Positions 1 through 5,261 of a DNA stretch of 5,279 bases are shown here, in pieces. Both the position numbers and the translations under genes were made by a program. This stretch comes from Acidimicrobiia bacterium (GTDB lineage: Bacteria > Actinomycetota > Acidimicrobiia > IMCC26256 > PALSA-555). Each line of letters starts with the position of its first letter. Position 1 is the stretch's first letter. The notes below the pieces were generated by a model. That model searched no databases. It was not told where the DNA came from and saw only the letters and a list, made by a program, of their open reading frames with translations. The stretch spans positions 1 through 5,279 of the forward strand of contig JAFMJM010000183.1 of the NCBI GenBank assembly GCA_017853455.1. The letters run 5' to 3'.

Positions 1-227
1 TCGACCGTCTCGACCGGGAGCACCGACCCCTCGGGGCTCTTGCGGGCGTCCTCGCTGTAGACGAGCACGGCGGCCGACTGGTGGCCGATGGCGCCGGTGA
101 AGAACGACAGCAGCGTGGTGAGCAGCGTCGACTGGAACAGGATCAGGAAGACCAGCAGGCCGCTGGCGCCGGCCAGCAGGCCGAAGCGCAGGCGGGCGCG
201 CGCGATCTCTCGGAGGGCCAGGCGCAC
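1..227 (-). CDS. FtsX/MacB-type ABC transporter permease, N-terminal part (runs off the window)
   Basis: Only the first 75 codons are present; the rest lies beyond the left edge. The frame reads on the minus strand from GTG at 227. It opens with a basic, amphipathic start (MRLALREIARARLRFG), followed by one strongly hydrophobic segment at about residues 14-44 that should be a membrane helix. A polar stretch then begins with HQSAAVLVYSEDARKS. This is the usual beginning of FtsX-like/MacB-like permeases: a cytoplasmic basic end, TM1, then a large extracytoplasmic domain. Such proteins pair with a LolD/MacB-type ATPase to move lipids, lipoproteins or drugs, or to transmit force in the envelope; no ATPase is in view. 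The start is weakly supported: a G-run lies 11 nt upstream, and no other in-frame start is visible nearby, since the TTG at 238 is out of frame. It lies downstream of the amidase on the same strand, separated by a strong hairpin. Family is likely; substrate unknown. Confidence 0.75.
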   Translation of the reverse strand, partial: MRLALREIARARLRFGLLAGASGLLVFLILFQSTLLTTLLSFFTGAIGHQSAAVLVYSEDARKSPEGSVLPVETV

Positions 228-252
228 GGCGGCGTCAACCCCCCGGTCCGGT

Positions 253-304
253 CGTTGTTCGGGCGATTGTTGGGGCCAGAGGCCCCACAATCGCCCAAAC
301 AACG
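253..304 (-). terminator. Long hairpin between amidase and permease; candidate terminator without U-tract
   Basis: Positions 253-277 and 281-304 are inverted repeats around a 3-nt loop (AGA on the plus strand), giving 23 Watson-Crick pairs. There is one bulged base (T270) and one non-pair (C260 opposite A297). In minus-strand RNA that non-pair becomes a G-U wobble, so the stem is continuous apart from the bulge. This favours a function in the minus-strand transcript. It begins 17 nt after the amidase stop codon and ends 25 nt before the permease start. No run of T follows on either strand, so it is not a classical intrinsic terminator, although U-tract-free hairpins are often proposed as terminators in actinobacteria. 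It could instead be an RNA-processing or stability element, or one copy of a dispersed palindromic repeat. Confidence 0.6.
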
Positions 305-320
305 GGGTGGGGGGAGTCGG

Positions 321-1763
321 TCACGCGAAGGTCGGGGGAACGCGGTCGGCCCACGGGCGGGCCTGCTCGAGCTGGGCCGAGATCCGGAGCAGGACGTCCT
401 CGCGGTACTGGTCGGCGACGAGCTGCACGCCGATCGGCAGACCGGCGTCGTTCCAGAACAGCGGCACCGAGACCGCCGGCTGGCCGGTGATGTTGAACGC
501 TGCGGTGAATGCGCCGAACGGGACGCCGCGCCCGAGCGCCCGGTAGGGGTCGTCGGGGGTGGCGTGGACGTCGCCGAGGAGCGGCGGCGGCTCGGCGCAC
601 ACCGGGGTCAGGAGGAGGTCGAACCCGGTCTGCCACCACCCGCACACCGCTCGGCTCCACGCCTGCGCGAACGTGATGGCGTCGAGGTACTGGGCGGCGG
701 TGATCACCCGTCCCATCTCGTGCTGGAACCAGGTGAGGGCCTCGACGTCGTCGGGGGTGATGGGGCGCCCGGCGATCCGCTCGAGCTGCTCGATCTCGTG
801 CGACACCGACGCGCTGAGGACGACGGAGAACGCCTCGAGCAGGCCCGACTGGTCGAAGGCCGCGGGCTTGGCGATTTCGACGGTGTGCCCGAGCGACTCG
901 AGGAGACGGGCGGCGTCCTCGGCGGCGGCGACGCAGACCGGGTCGACCGCCGCGAGGTCGTTGGGCGCGGTGGTGCACAGTCCGATGCGGAGCCGTCCCG
1001 GGTCGGCTCCGACCTCGGCGGCGAACGGCCGGGCGGGCGGCGGCGCCGTGTACGGGTCGCCGGGCATGGGGCCGGCGATCACGTCGAGGACCGCCGCGCT
1101 GTCGCGGACCGAGCGGGTCACGGCGTGGCGGACGACCAGCCCGGACCAGGCCTCACCCTCCTCGGGGCCGAGCGAGACCCGGCCCCGCGACGGCTTGAGG
1201 CCGTAGAGCCCGCAGTGGGCGGCCGGGATCCGGATGGAGCCCCCGCCGTCGCCGGCGTGCCCCACGGGGACCATCCCGGTGGCCACCGCTGCCGCCGAGC
1301 CTCCGCTCGAGCCGCCGGCACTGTGGTCGAGCGACCACGGGTTGTGGGTCGGACCGTAGGCGTCGGGCTCGGTGGTCGGGAGCAGGCCGAACTCGGGGGT
1401 GTTGGTCTTGCCGATCACGACGACCCCGGCGGCTTGGAGCTTCTCGAAGAGGAAGTTGCTCTCCCCGACCCGGTGGCCGAGCTCCTTGAGCAACCGGTTG
1501 CCGAGGTGCACCGGCTCGCCGGCGAGGGAGCCGTCGAGGTCCTTGACCACGATCGGGACGCCGCGCAACGGCCCATCGGGGAGGTCGCCGGCCGCCTCGG
1601 CGCGGGCCTGCTCGAAGCGCTCGTGGATGACGGCGTTGATCGCCGGGTTCGTGCGCTCGACGCGCCCGATGGCGGCGTCGACGAGCTCGAGCGGCGTGGC
1701 CTCGCCGGTCCGGACGAGGTCGGCCTGGGCGGTGGCGTCGAGGTGGGCGAGGGCGTCGGTCAT
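321..1763 (-). CDS. Amidase-signature family hydrolase, NylA-like (6-aminohexanoate cyclic dimer hydrolase type)
   Basis: A complete 480-residue cytoplasmic enzyme that hydrolyses a carboxamide bond through a Ser-cisSer-Lys triad. Visible catalytic elements are K74 in VPIVVKDLDG, cis-Ser S152 in AGGSSGGSAAA and nucleophile S176 in GDGGGSIRIPA. The 24-residue spacing between the two serines is the family's. From memory, the NylA triad is K72/S150/S174, the same spacing shifted by two. Other stretches also resemble NylA: ATAQADLVRTGE near the start, GRPITPDDVE, NITGQPAVSVPLFW and the C-terminal QLEQARPWADR. Length is also close to NylA (about 490). The natural substrate may be a cyclic or linear amide; nylon oligomer activity cannot be read from sequence. 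The ATG at 1763 has no Shine-Dalgarno, but TAGCGT ends 7 nt upstream, suggesting a leaderless transcript in addition to read-through from the cyclase gene 48 bp upstream. Family assignment is firm; NylA-type specificity is likely but unproven. Confidence 0.93.
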   Translation of the reverse strand: MTDALAHLDATAQADLVRTGEATPLELVDAAIGRVERTNPAINAVIHERFEQARAEAAGDLPDGPLRGVPIVVKDLDGSLAGEPVHLGNRLLKELGHRVGESNFLFEKLQAAGVVVIGKTNTPEFGLLPTTEPDAYGPTHNPWSLDHSAGGSSGGSAAAVATGMVPVGHAGDGGGSIRIPAAHCGLYGLKPSRGRVSLGPEEGEAWSGLVVRHAVTRSVRDSAAVLDVIAGPMPGDPYTAPPPARPFAAEVGADPGRLRIGLCTTAPNDLAAVDPVCVAAAEDAARLLESLGHTVEIAKPAAFDQSGLLEAFSVVLSASVSHEIEQLERIAGRPITPDDVEALTWFQHEMGRVITAAQYLDAITFAQAWSRAVCGWWQTGFDLLLTPVCAEPPPLLGDVHATPDDPYRALGRGVPFGAFTAAFNITGQPAVSVPLFWNDAGLPIGVQLVADQYREDVLLRISAQLEQARPWADRVPPTFA

Positions 1764-1770
1764 GGGGCCG

Positions 1771-1776
1771 ACGCTA
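1771..1776 (-). promoter_or_regulatory. Candidate -10 box (TAGCGT) of a leaderless amidase promoter
   Basis: On the minus strand TAGCGT matches the actinobacterial -10 consensus TANNNT, and exactly 7 nt (CGGCCCC) separate it from the amidase ATG. That places the predicted transcription start on the A of the start codon. No -35 element and no Shine-Dalgarno are seen. The hexamer lies in the 48-bp gap after the cyclase stop codon, so the amidase could be expressed independently of the cyclase. Confidence 0.45.
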
Positions 1777-1811
1777 GCCCGGGGCCGACCGGGGACCGGG
1801 GGTGGCGTCGG

Positions 1812-2750
1812 TCAGAACAGGGCGATCGGGTTCACCGGCGAGCCGGTGCCCCGGGTGATGACCAGCGGCGCGATCGTCAGGTGGAACTCCCAGCGGCCGG
1901 CGTCGGCGCAGGCCCGGGCGAGGTCCTCGAGGTCGCAGTTGTCGACGATCGGCATGCCCATGTAGGGCAGCACCAGGTGGTGGACGTGCAGCGGGACGTG
2001 GTGTGGGGCCGGGTTGGGGATGCCCTGGTCGGCGATGGGGGCGTCCTGCATGTCCCAGGCCAGCAGGCTGGCTCCGGTCTCGTGCAGGAACTCGACGCAC
2101 GACGCGTGCACGCCGGCCGGGAAGCCGAAGCCGCGGTCGGCGCCGGTGGTCTCGAAGTAGGGGTCGAATCCGCTGCGGATGATGACCGCGTCACCGGGTT
2201 GCGGGGTGATGCCGTGCCGCTCGGCGAAGTCGACGAGCTCCCAGCCGTGGACCGGCTCGCCCGGTACGACGGCGAAGGTGTCGCGCAGGCGCGGGATGTC
2301 GTAGAGCACGCCGCGGGTGGAGATGCCGTCACGCCAATAGTCGACCGTGCCGGTGTGGTCGGCGGGCATGTGCGAGTGCCCGAACGGCTTGTTGTTCCAG
2401 AACACGTCGCCCTCGAGGGTGCCGAGGTGGCAGAGCGCGTCGATGTGGGTCTGCGTGAACCCGTGGACGAAGCAGCCCACGTAGTCGAGCATCCCGCCCG
2501 AGCCCTCGACCGCCACGAAGTGGTGCGCCGGGTACGGATTGGACGGCCCGGCGTGGGTGTCGAGCGGGCGGCCCAGCGACACGCTGCGTCCGTCGCGGAC
2601 GAGCGCCGCCGCGCTGCGGCGCACCTCGGGGGTGATGAGGTTGAGGGTGCCGAACTCGTCGTCGTCGCCCCACCGACCCCAGTTGCAGAAACGCTCGCGC
2701 CAGGCGGCGTACTCCTCGGCGGTCGGCGGCGTGCGGTCGGCCAGTCCCAT
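1812..2750 (-). CDS. Cyclase-family metal-dependent hydrolase (kynurenine formamidase / isatin hydrolase superfamily)
   Basis: A complete 312-residue protein of the cyclase family (Pfam PF04199), which uses a His/Asp-bound metal to hydrolyse amide, lactam or ester bonds. The metal-site signature is T101-H102-I103-D104-A105-L106-C107-H108, preceded by H96-G97. The usual first ligand of HxGTHxD falls on F98, so H96 may take its place, as I recall for an actinobacterial subfamily with HG-x3-THxDALCH. Other family landmarks are the N-terminal NWGRWGDDDEFGTLNLIT, PAHHF at 75-79, GVHAS at 213-217, the WD pair at 232-233 and the C-terminal TRGTGSPVNPIA. There is no signal peptide. The ATG at 2750 has a good Shine-Dalgarno (AGGGGGA). 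It is the first gene of a minus-strand unit with the amidase downstream and is divergent from the P450 across 50 bp. Both hydrolases attack C-N or C-O bonds, so a shared pathway is plausible. Substrate unknown. Confidence 0.9.
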   Translation of the reverse strand: MGLADRTPPTAEEYAAWRERFCNWGRWGDDDEFGTLNLITPEVRRSAAALVRDGRSVSLGRPLDTHAGPSNPYPAHHFVAVEGSGGMLDYVGCFVHGFTQTHIDALCHLGTLEGDVFWNNKPFGHSHMPADHTGTVDYWRDGISTRGVLYDIPRLRDTFAVVPGEPVHGWELVDFAERHGITPQPGDAVIIRSGFDPYFETTGADRGFGFPAGVHASCVEFLHETGASLLAWDMQDAPIADQGIPNPAPHHVPLHVHHLVLPYMGMPIVDNCDLEDLARACADAGRWEFHLTIAPLVITRGTGSPVNPIALF

Positions 2751-2753
2751 CGG

Positions 2754-2760
2754 TCCCCCT
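2754..2760 (-). promoter_or_regulatory. Shine-Dalgarno of the cyclase-family gene
   Basis: AGGGGGA on the minus strand lies 3 nt (CCG) before the ATG at 2750, with its AGGGG core about 5-6 nt away. It is the clearest ribosome binding site in the window and fixes this start. It contrasts with the other complete genes, whose starts show weak or no Shine-Dalgarno and a close TANNNT box instead. Confidence 0.6.
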
Positions 2761-2764
2761 GGTG

Positions 2765-2782
2765 CGGTCGTGACGTCGACCG
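2765..2782. promoter_or_regulatory. Dyad-symmetric candidate operator in the divergent promoter region
   Basis: CGGTCG (2765-2770) and CGACCG (2777-2782) form a 6-bp inverted repeat with a 6-bp spacer, 18 bp in all. This is a size typical of dimeric repressor sites. It occupies the middle of the 50-bp gap between the cyclase and P450 genes, at the -35 position of the predicted P450 promoter and around the predicted cyclase transcription start. A regulator bound here could act on both genes. CG-rich dyads of this length occur by chance in such DNA, and no regulator gene is in the window, so support is modest. Confidence 0.3.
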
Positions 2783-2784
2783 GG

Positions 2785-2790
2785 ATCGTA
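2785..2790 (-). promoter_or_regulatory. Candidate -10 box (TACGAT) for the cyclase-amidase unit
   Basis: TACGAT on the minus strand fits TANNNT. Transcription would start about 7 nt downstream, near 2778, giving a short leader of roughly 28 nt that contains the Shine-Dalgarno. No convincing -35 is present; the expected position lies inside the P450 reading frame. Confidence 0.3.
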
Positions 2791-2796
2791 GGGCGA

Positions 2797-2802
2797 TACG
2801 GT
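2797..2802 (+). promoter_or_regulatory. Candidate -10 box (TACGGT) of a leaderless P450 promoter
   Basis: TACGGT fits TANNNT, and exactly 7 nt (GCGTCCC) separate it from the in-frame GTG at 2810, which is codon 4 of the longest P450 frame. If this is the promoter, the transcript would begin at or next to that GTG and the upstream GTG at 2801 would be part of the promoter. The same hexamer with the same spacing precedes the ligase codon at 5214. Confidence 0.4.
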
Positions 2803-4018
2803 GCGTCCCGTGGTGGTCTACGACCCGTTCTCGCCCGAGGTCATGGCCGATCCGTACCCGATCTACCGCGAACTCCGCGCCGGTGACCGGGCCCACCCGC
2901 TGCCGCAGTACGACGCGGTGGCGCTCCCGCGCTTCGCCGACGTGTGGGAGGTGAGCCGCGACCGGGAGCGCTTCTCGATCGTCGAGGGTCCGGTCAGCCG
3001 GCGGGACGCGCTCCTCGTGCCCAACCCTGGCCCGCCGCCTCCGGGACCGACCGATCCGGTGCCGTCGTTCTCGATGACCGACCCGCCGGTGCACACGGCC
3101 CTCCGCGGGGCCCAGGCGCCCGCGTTCACCCCGGCGACGGTGCGGCGGTCGGAGGACGCGGTCCGCGCCCACGCCCGGTCGTTGCTCGACCGGCTCGTCC
3201 CCACCGGCGGATTCGACGTGGTGCGTGACTACGCGGCGCCGGTGGCCGCCCGCGCCACCTGCGCCACGCTGGGCCTGGCCGAGCTCGACGAGGAACGGGT
3301 GGTCGACCTCGTCAACACCGCCGCCCGGCGCGACGGCCTGCGGCCCGGGATGAGCGACACCGGTCGGGCCGCCATGGGGGAGCTGGCCGGAATGGTGGTG
3401 GGCTGCCTGGACGCCACCGGGAGCACCGACGCCCCGTTGCTCGCCGCGCTGGCGGCGGTCGAGGTCGCGGGCCGGCGCCTCTCGGTCGACGAGGTCGTCA
3501 CCCAGGTCACCACGACGCTGGTGGGTGGCGTGGAGTCCCTGCCCAAGGTGGTGGGCGGTGGGGTGCGGGCGCTCGCGGCCGCCCCCGACCAGCGGCGGCT
3601 CCTCGTCGGGGAGCCCGATCGGGTTCCGGCCGCGTTCGAGGAGTGCCTGCGCCTGTTCGTGCCGCTGCAGTTCGGCACCCGGACCCTGGTCGTCGACGCC
3701 GACGTGGGCGGCGTGGCCCTCCGGGCCGGGCAGCGCGTGATCCTCCTCTACGCGTGTGCGAACCGCGACGACACCGAGTTCGCCGACGCCGAGCACTTCG
3801 ACGTCACCCGCCGGATCACCCGCCACCTCGGCTTCGGGCACGGTCTGCACTTCTGCATCGGCGCGCACGCCGCCCGCCAGCAGGGTGTCGTGCTCCTCAC
3901 GGAGCTGCTCGCCCGCATCCCCGAGTGGGACGTCGACGAGGCCGGGGTGGTGTCGCCGCCGTCGGAGTTCCAGCAGGGCTCGACCGCGGTCCCGATCCGG
4001 TTCATGCCGACCGGCTGA
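2801..4018 (+). CDS. Cytochrome P450 monooxygenase (bacterial soluble class)
   Basis: A complete 405-residue haem-thiolate monooxygenase without a membrane anchor, so soluble and presumably supplied with electrons by a ferredoxin encoded elsewhere. Motifs in order: YDPFSPEVMADPYPIYRELR near the N terminus; DPPVHTALR at 94-102 (C helix, H98 and R102); I-helix VGGVES at 241-246, with E245-S246 in place of the usual acid-threonine pair; E281-C-L-R284 (ExxR, K helix); ANRDDTEFADAEHFDVTR; and haem loop FGHGLHFCIG with ligand C352. The B-C loop at 74-88 is unusually proline-rich (8 or more Pro), in a region that usually contacts substrate. The coordinate given is the outermost GTG, with a weak AGGG 7 nt upstream. 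GTG at 2810, behind TACGGT and 7 nt, is a strong alternative giving a 402-residue protein. It is divergent from the cyclase gene and convergent with the ligase. Family certain, CYP family and substrate unknown. Confidence 0.95.
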   Translation: MRPVVVYDPFSPEVMADPYPIYRELRAGDRAHPLPQYDAVALPRFADVWEVSRDRERFSIVEGPVSRRDALLVPNPGPPPPGPTDPVPSFSMTDPPVHTALRGAQAPAFTPATVRRSEDAVRAHARSLLDRLVPTGGFDVVRDYAAPVAARATCATLGLAELDEERVVDLVNTAARRDGLRPGMSDTGRAAMGELAGMVVGCLDATGSTDAPLLAALAAVEVAGRRLSVDEVVTQVTTTLVGGVESLPKVVGGGVRALAAAPDQRRLLVGEPDRVPAAFEECLRLFVPLQFGTRTLVVDADVGGVALRAGQRVILLYACANRDDTEFADAEHFDVTRRITRHLGFGHGLHFCIGAHAARQQGVVLLTELLARIPEWDVDEAGVVSPPSEFQQGSTAVPIRFMPTG

Positions 4019-4045
4019 GCGGCCGACGGCCGGACGCGTCAGCCG
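4012..4045. terminator. Candidate bidirectional terminator between the convergent P450 and ligase genes
   Basis: CGGCTGA (4012-4018) and TCAGCCG (4039-4045) are perfect inverted repeats that include the stop codons of both genes. Inside them CGGCC-GAC-GGCCG (4020-4032) forms a second 5-bp stem. The gap between the two genes is only 20 bp, so any terminator must sit here. There is no T-run on either strand, and short GC-rich stems are common in such DNA, so the call is tentative. Confidence 0.35.
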
Positions 4046-5253
4046 TCGCGCAGCACCCGCCGCAGGATCTTGCCGCCGGCGCTGCGCGGGACCTCGGTGA
4101 CGAGGACGAGCTCGCGGGGGAGCTGTGGGGCCCGGAGGCGGTCGCGCGCCCACGCTCGGAGGTCGTCGAGGGTGGGGGGCGCCGCCGGGTCGCGGGGGAC
4201 GACGAACGCGACCACGCGCTCGCCCCACTCGAGGTCGGGTGCGCCGACCACGGCGACGTCGGCGACGTCGGGGTGGTCGGCGAGCACCTGCTCGACCGCG
4301 ACCGGGCTCACGTTGACGCCGCCGGTGATCACGAGGTCGCGCAGGCGGTCGACGATCTGCAGCCGTCCGTCGGTGGAGAACGCGCCGACGTCGCCGGTGC
4401 GCAGCCAGCCGTCGGCGGTGAACGCCGCAGCACTCCGCTCGGGGTCGAGCCGGTAGCCGCGCATGACCATGGCGCCGTGCAGCTCGACCTCGTCGGCCGG
4501 TCCGAGGCGGGCGGTCGCCCCGGGGATGGCGACGCCGTCGGCCACGACCCCGCCCCAGGTCTCGCTCTGGCCGTAGGCGTCGACCACCCGCACGCCGGCC
4601 GCATCGGCCCGGGCGCGCAGGGCCGGGGGCAGGGGTGCGCCGCCGGTGACCACCGCGCGGAACCGGTCGACCGGGGCGCCGACGTCGAGGAGGCGGGCGA
4701 GCATGGTCGGCACGACCGACACCAGGGTCGCGCCGGCCCGGGCGGCGGCGGAGACCGCGTCGGGGTCGAAGCCGTCGTGGACGGTCACCGCCGCGCCGCT
4801 CACCGCGGCCCGGGCCAGGATCGCCAGGCCGGCGACGTGGTGGAGGGGCAGGCACACCAGCCAGCGGTCGGTGGGCTCGTGGCCGAGCACGGAGGCCCAG
4901 CCCCCGCCGACCGCCTGCGCCCCGGCGGTGGTGAGCTCGACGCCCTTGCCGACCCCGGTGGTGCCCGACGTGACGACCACCGCCGCGGTGCCCGCCGCGA
5001 CGGGCACGCCACCCGGGTGGGGGCGCACGCCGTCGGGGTCGACGAGGTGGGTGGGGCGCAGGAGGTCGAGCAGCCCGGCCTGCACGGCGGCGGGCGCCGA
5101 GGGGTCGAGGACGGTCACCGCCACGCCGGCGTCCCAGGCGGCCCGCACCCGCTCGGCGGCGAAGGTCCGGGGGCCCACGACGGCCCAGAGGTCGGTGTCC
5201 GGGGTGCCCGCCACGACGGCTACCGTACCGTCCCTGGGAGTGATCACTCCCAC
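4039..5253 (-). CDS. MenE-type acyl-CoA ligase (o-succinylbenzoate-CoA ligase-like, ANL superfamily)
   Basis: An ATP-dependent acyl-CoA synthetase of up to 404 residues that would form an acyl-adenylate, then the CoA thioester. Landmarks: P-loop TSGTTGVGKGV at 95-105, with Gly where Pro is usual and K103 kept; LPLHHVAGL at 135-143; VVTGGAPLP at 201-209; YGQSET at 227-232; GWLRTGDVG at 282-290; hinge region DRLRDLVITGGVNVSPVAVE at 302-321; and PRSAGGKILRR with catalytic K395 near the end. Its short N-terminal domain (about 100 residues shorter than ordinary acyl-CoA synthetases) and its segment order match actinobacterial MenE-like proteins. MenE acts in menaquinone synthesis, but no men gene is in view, so another acid substrate is possible. 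The coordinate uses GTG at 5253, with GGAG 4 nt upstream. GTG at 5214 (codon 14), preceded by TACGGT and 7 nt, is an equally good start giving 391 residues. Family firm, substrate open. Confidence 0.92.
   Translation of the reverse strand: MGVITPRDGTVAVVAGTPDTDLWAVVGPRTFAAERVRAAWDAGVAVTVLDPSAPAAVQAGLLDLLRPTHLVDPDGVRPHPGGVPVAAGTAAVVVTSGTTGVGKGVELTTAGAQAVGGGWASVLGHEPTDRWLVCLPLHHVAGLAILARAAVSGAAVTVHDGFDPDAVSAAARAGATLVSVVPTMLARLLDVGAPVDRFRAVVTGGAPLPPALRARADAAGVRVVDAYGQSETWGGVVADGVAIPGATARLGPADEVELHGAMVMRGYRLDPERSAAAFTADGWLRTGDVGAFSTDGRLQIVDRLRDLVITGGVNVSPVAVEQVLADHPDVADVAVVGAPDLEWGERVVAFVVPRDPAAPPTLDDLRAWARDRLRAPQLPRELVLVTEVPRSAGGKILRRVLRDG
5222..5227 (-). promoter_or_regulatory. Candidate -10 box (TACGGT) of a leaderless ligase promoter
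   Basis: TACGGT on the minus strand is followed by 7 nt (AGCCGTC) and then by the in-frame GTG at 5214. The hexamer and spacing are identical to those before GTG 2810 of the P450. A start at 5214 still leaves about ten residues before the conserved LWAVVGPRT segment, so the protein would be intact. If this promoter is real, the palindrome at 5235-5252 falls in its -35 region rather than in coding sequence. Confidence 0.4.
5235..5252. promoter_or_regulatory. Perfect 18-bp palindrome, candidate operator of the ligase gene
   Basis: TGGGAGTGATCACTCCCA reads the same on both strands with no mismatch or spacer. Its centre lies about 16 bp upstream of the candidate -10 box at 5227, where a repressor or activator dimer would meet RNA polymerase. 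It overlaps the outermost GTG codon at 5253 by two bases and contains the GTG at 5247, so it is either at the very start of the gene or just upstream of it. No regulator gene is visible; the remaining bases to the window edge (5254-5279) show only a GGAG. Confidence 0.5.
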
Positions 5254-5257
5254 GGTT

Positions 5258-5261
5258 CTCC
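5258..5261 (-). promoter_or_regulatory. Possible Shine-Dalgarno for the outermost ligase start
   Basis: GGAG on the minus strand ends 4 nt before GTG 5253 and 10 nt before GTG 5247. It supports a leadered start at one of these codons and competes with the leaderless model for GTG 5214. The motif is short and the spacing to 5253 is slightly tight. Confidence 0.3.

Noticed and set aside
233..238. TTGACG on the minus strand just before the permease GTG, like a -35 box
   Set aside because: A -10 box at normal spacing would fall inside the permease coding region and no TANNNT is there.
235..978. Arg/Pro-rich minus-strand frame overlapping the amidase 3' half and reaching into the hairpin gap
   Set aside because: It is an alternative frame of the amidase gene with no family features; the amidase frame carries the real motifs.
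1764..1802. Direct repeat GGGGCCGAC (1764 and 1781) and several G-runs suggesting a G-quadruplex upstream of the amidase
   Set aside because: Only three G-runs have short loops, the fourth needs a 13-nt loop, and such repeats are common in DNA of this composition; not strong enough to call.
81..2954. A 957-codon open frame on the plus strand across the amidase and cyclase genes
   Set aside because: It is antisense to two genes with intact catalytic motifs, its translation is low-complexity (rich in G, R, E, D, V) with no recognisable domain, and open antisense frames are expected at this GC content.
1877..4855. A 992-codon open frame on the minus strand across the cyclase, P450 and ligase genes
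   Set aside because: Composition-driven shadow: Arg/Pro-rich, no domain, antisense to the P450 and out of frame with the cyclase and ligase.
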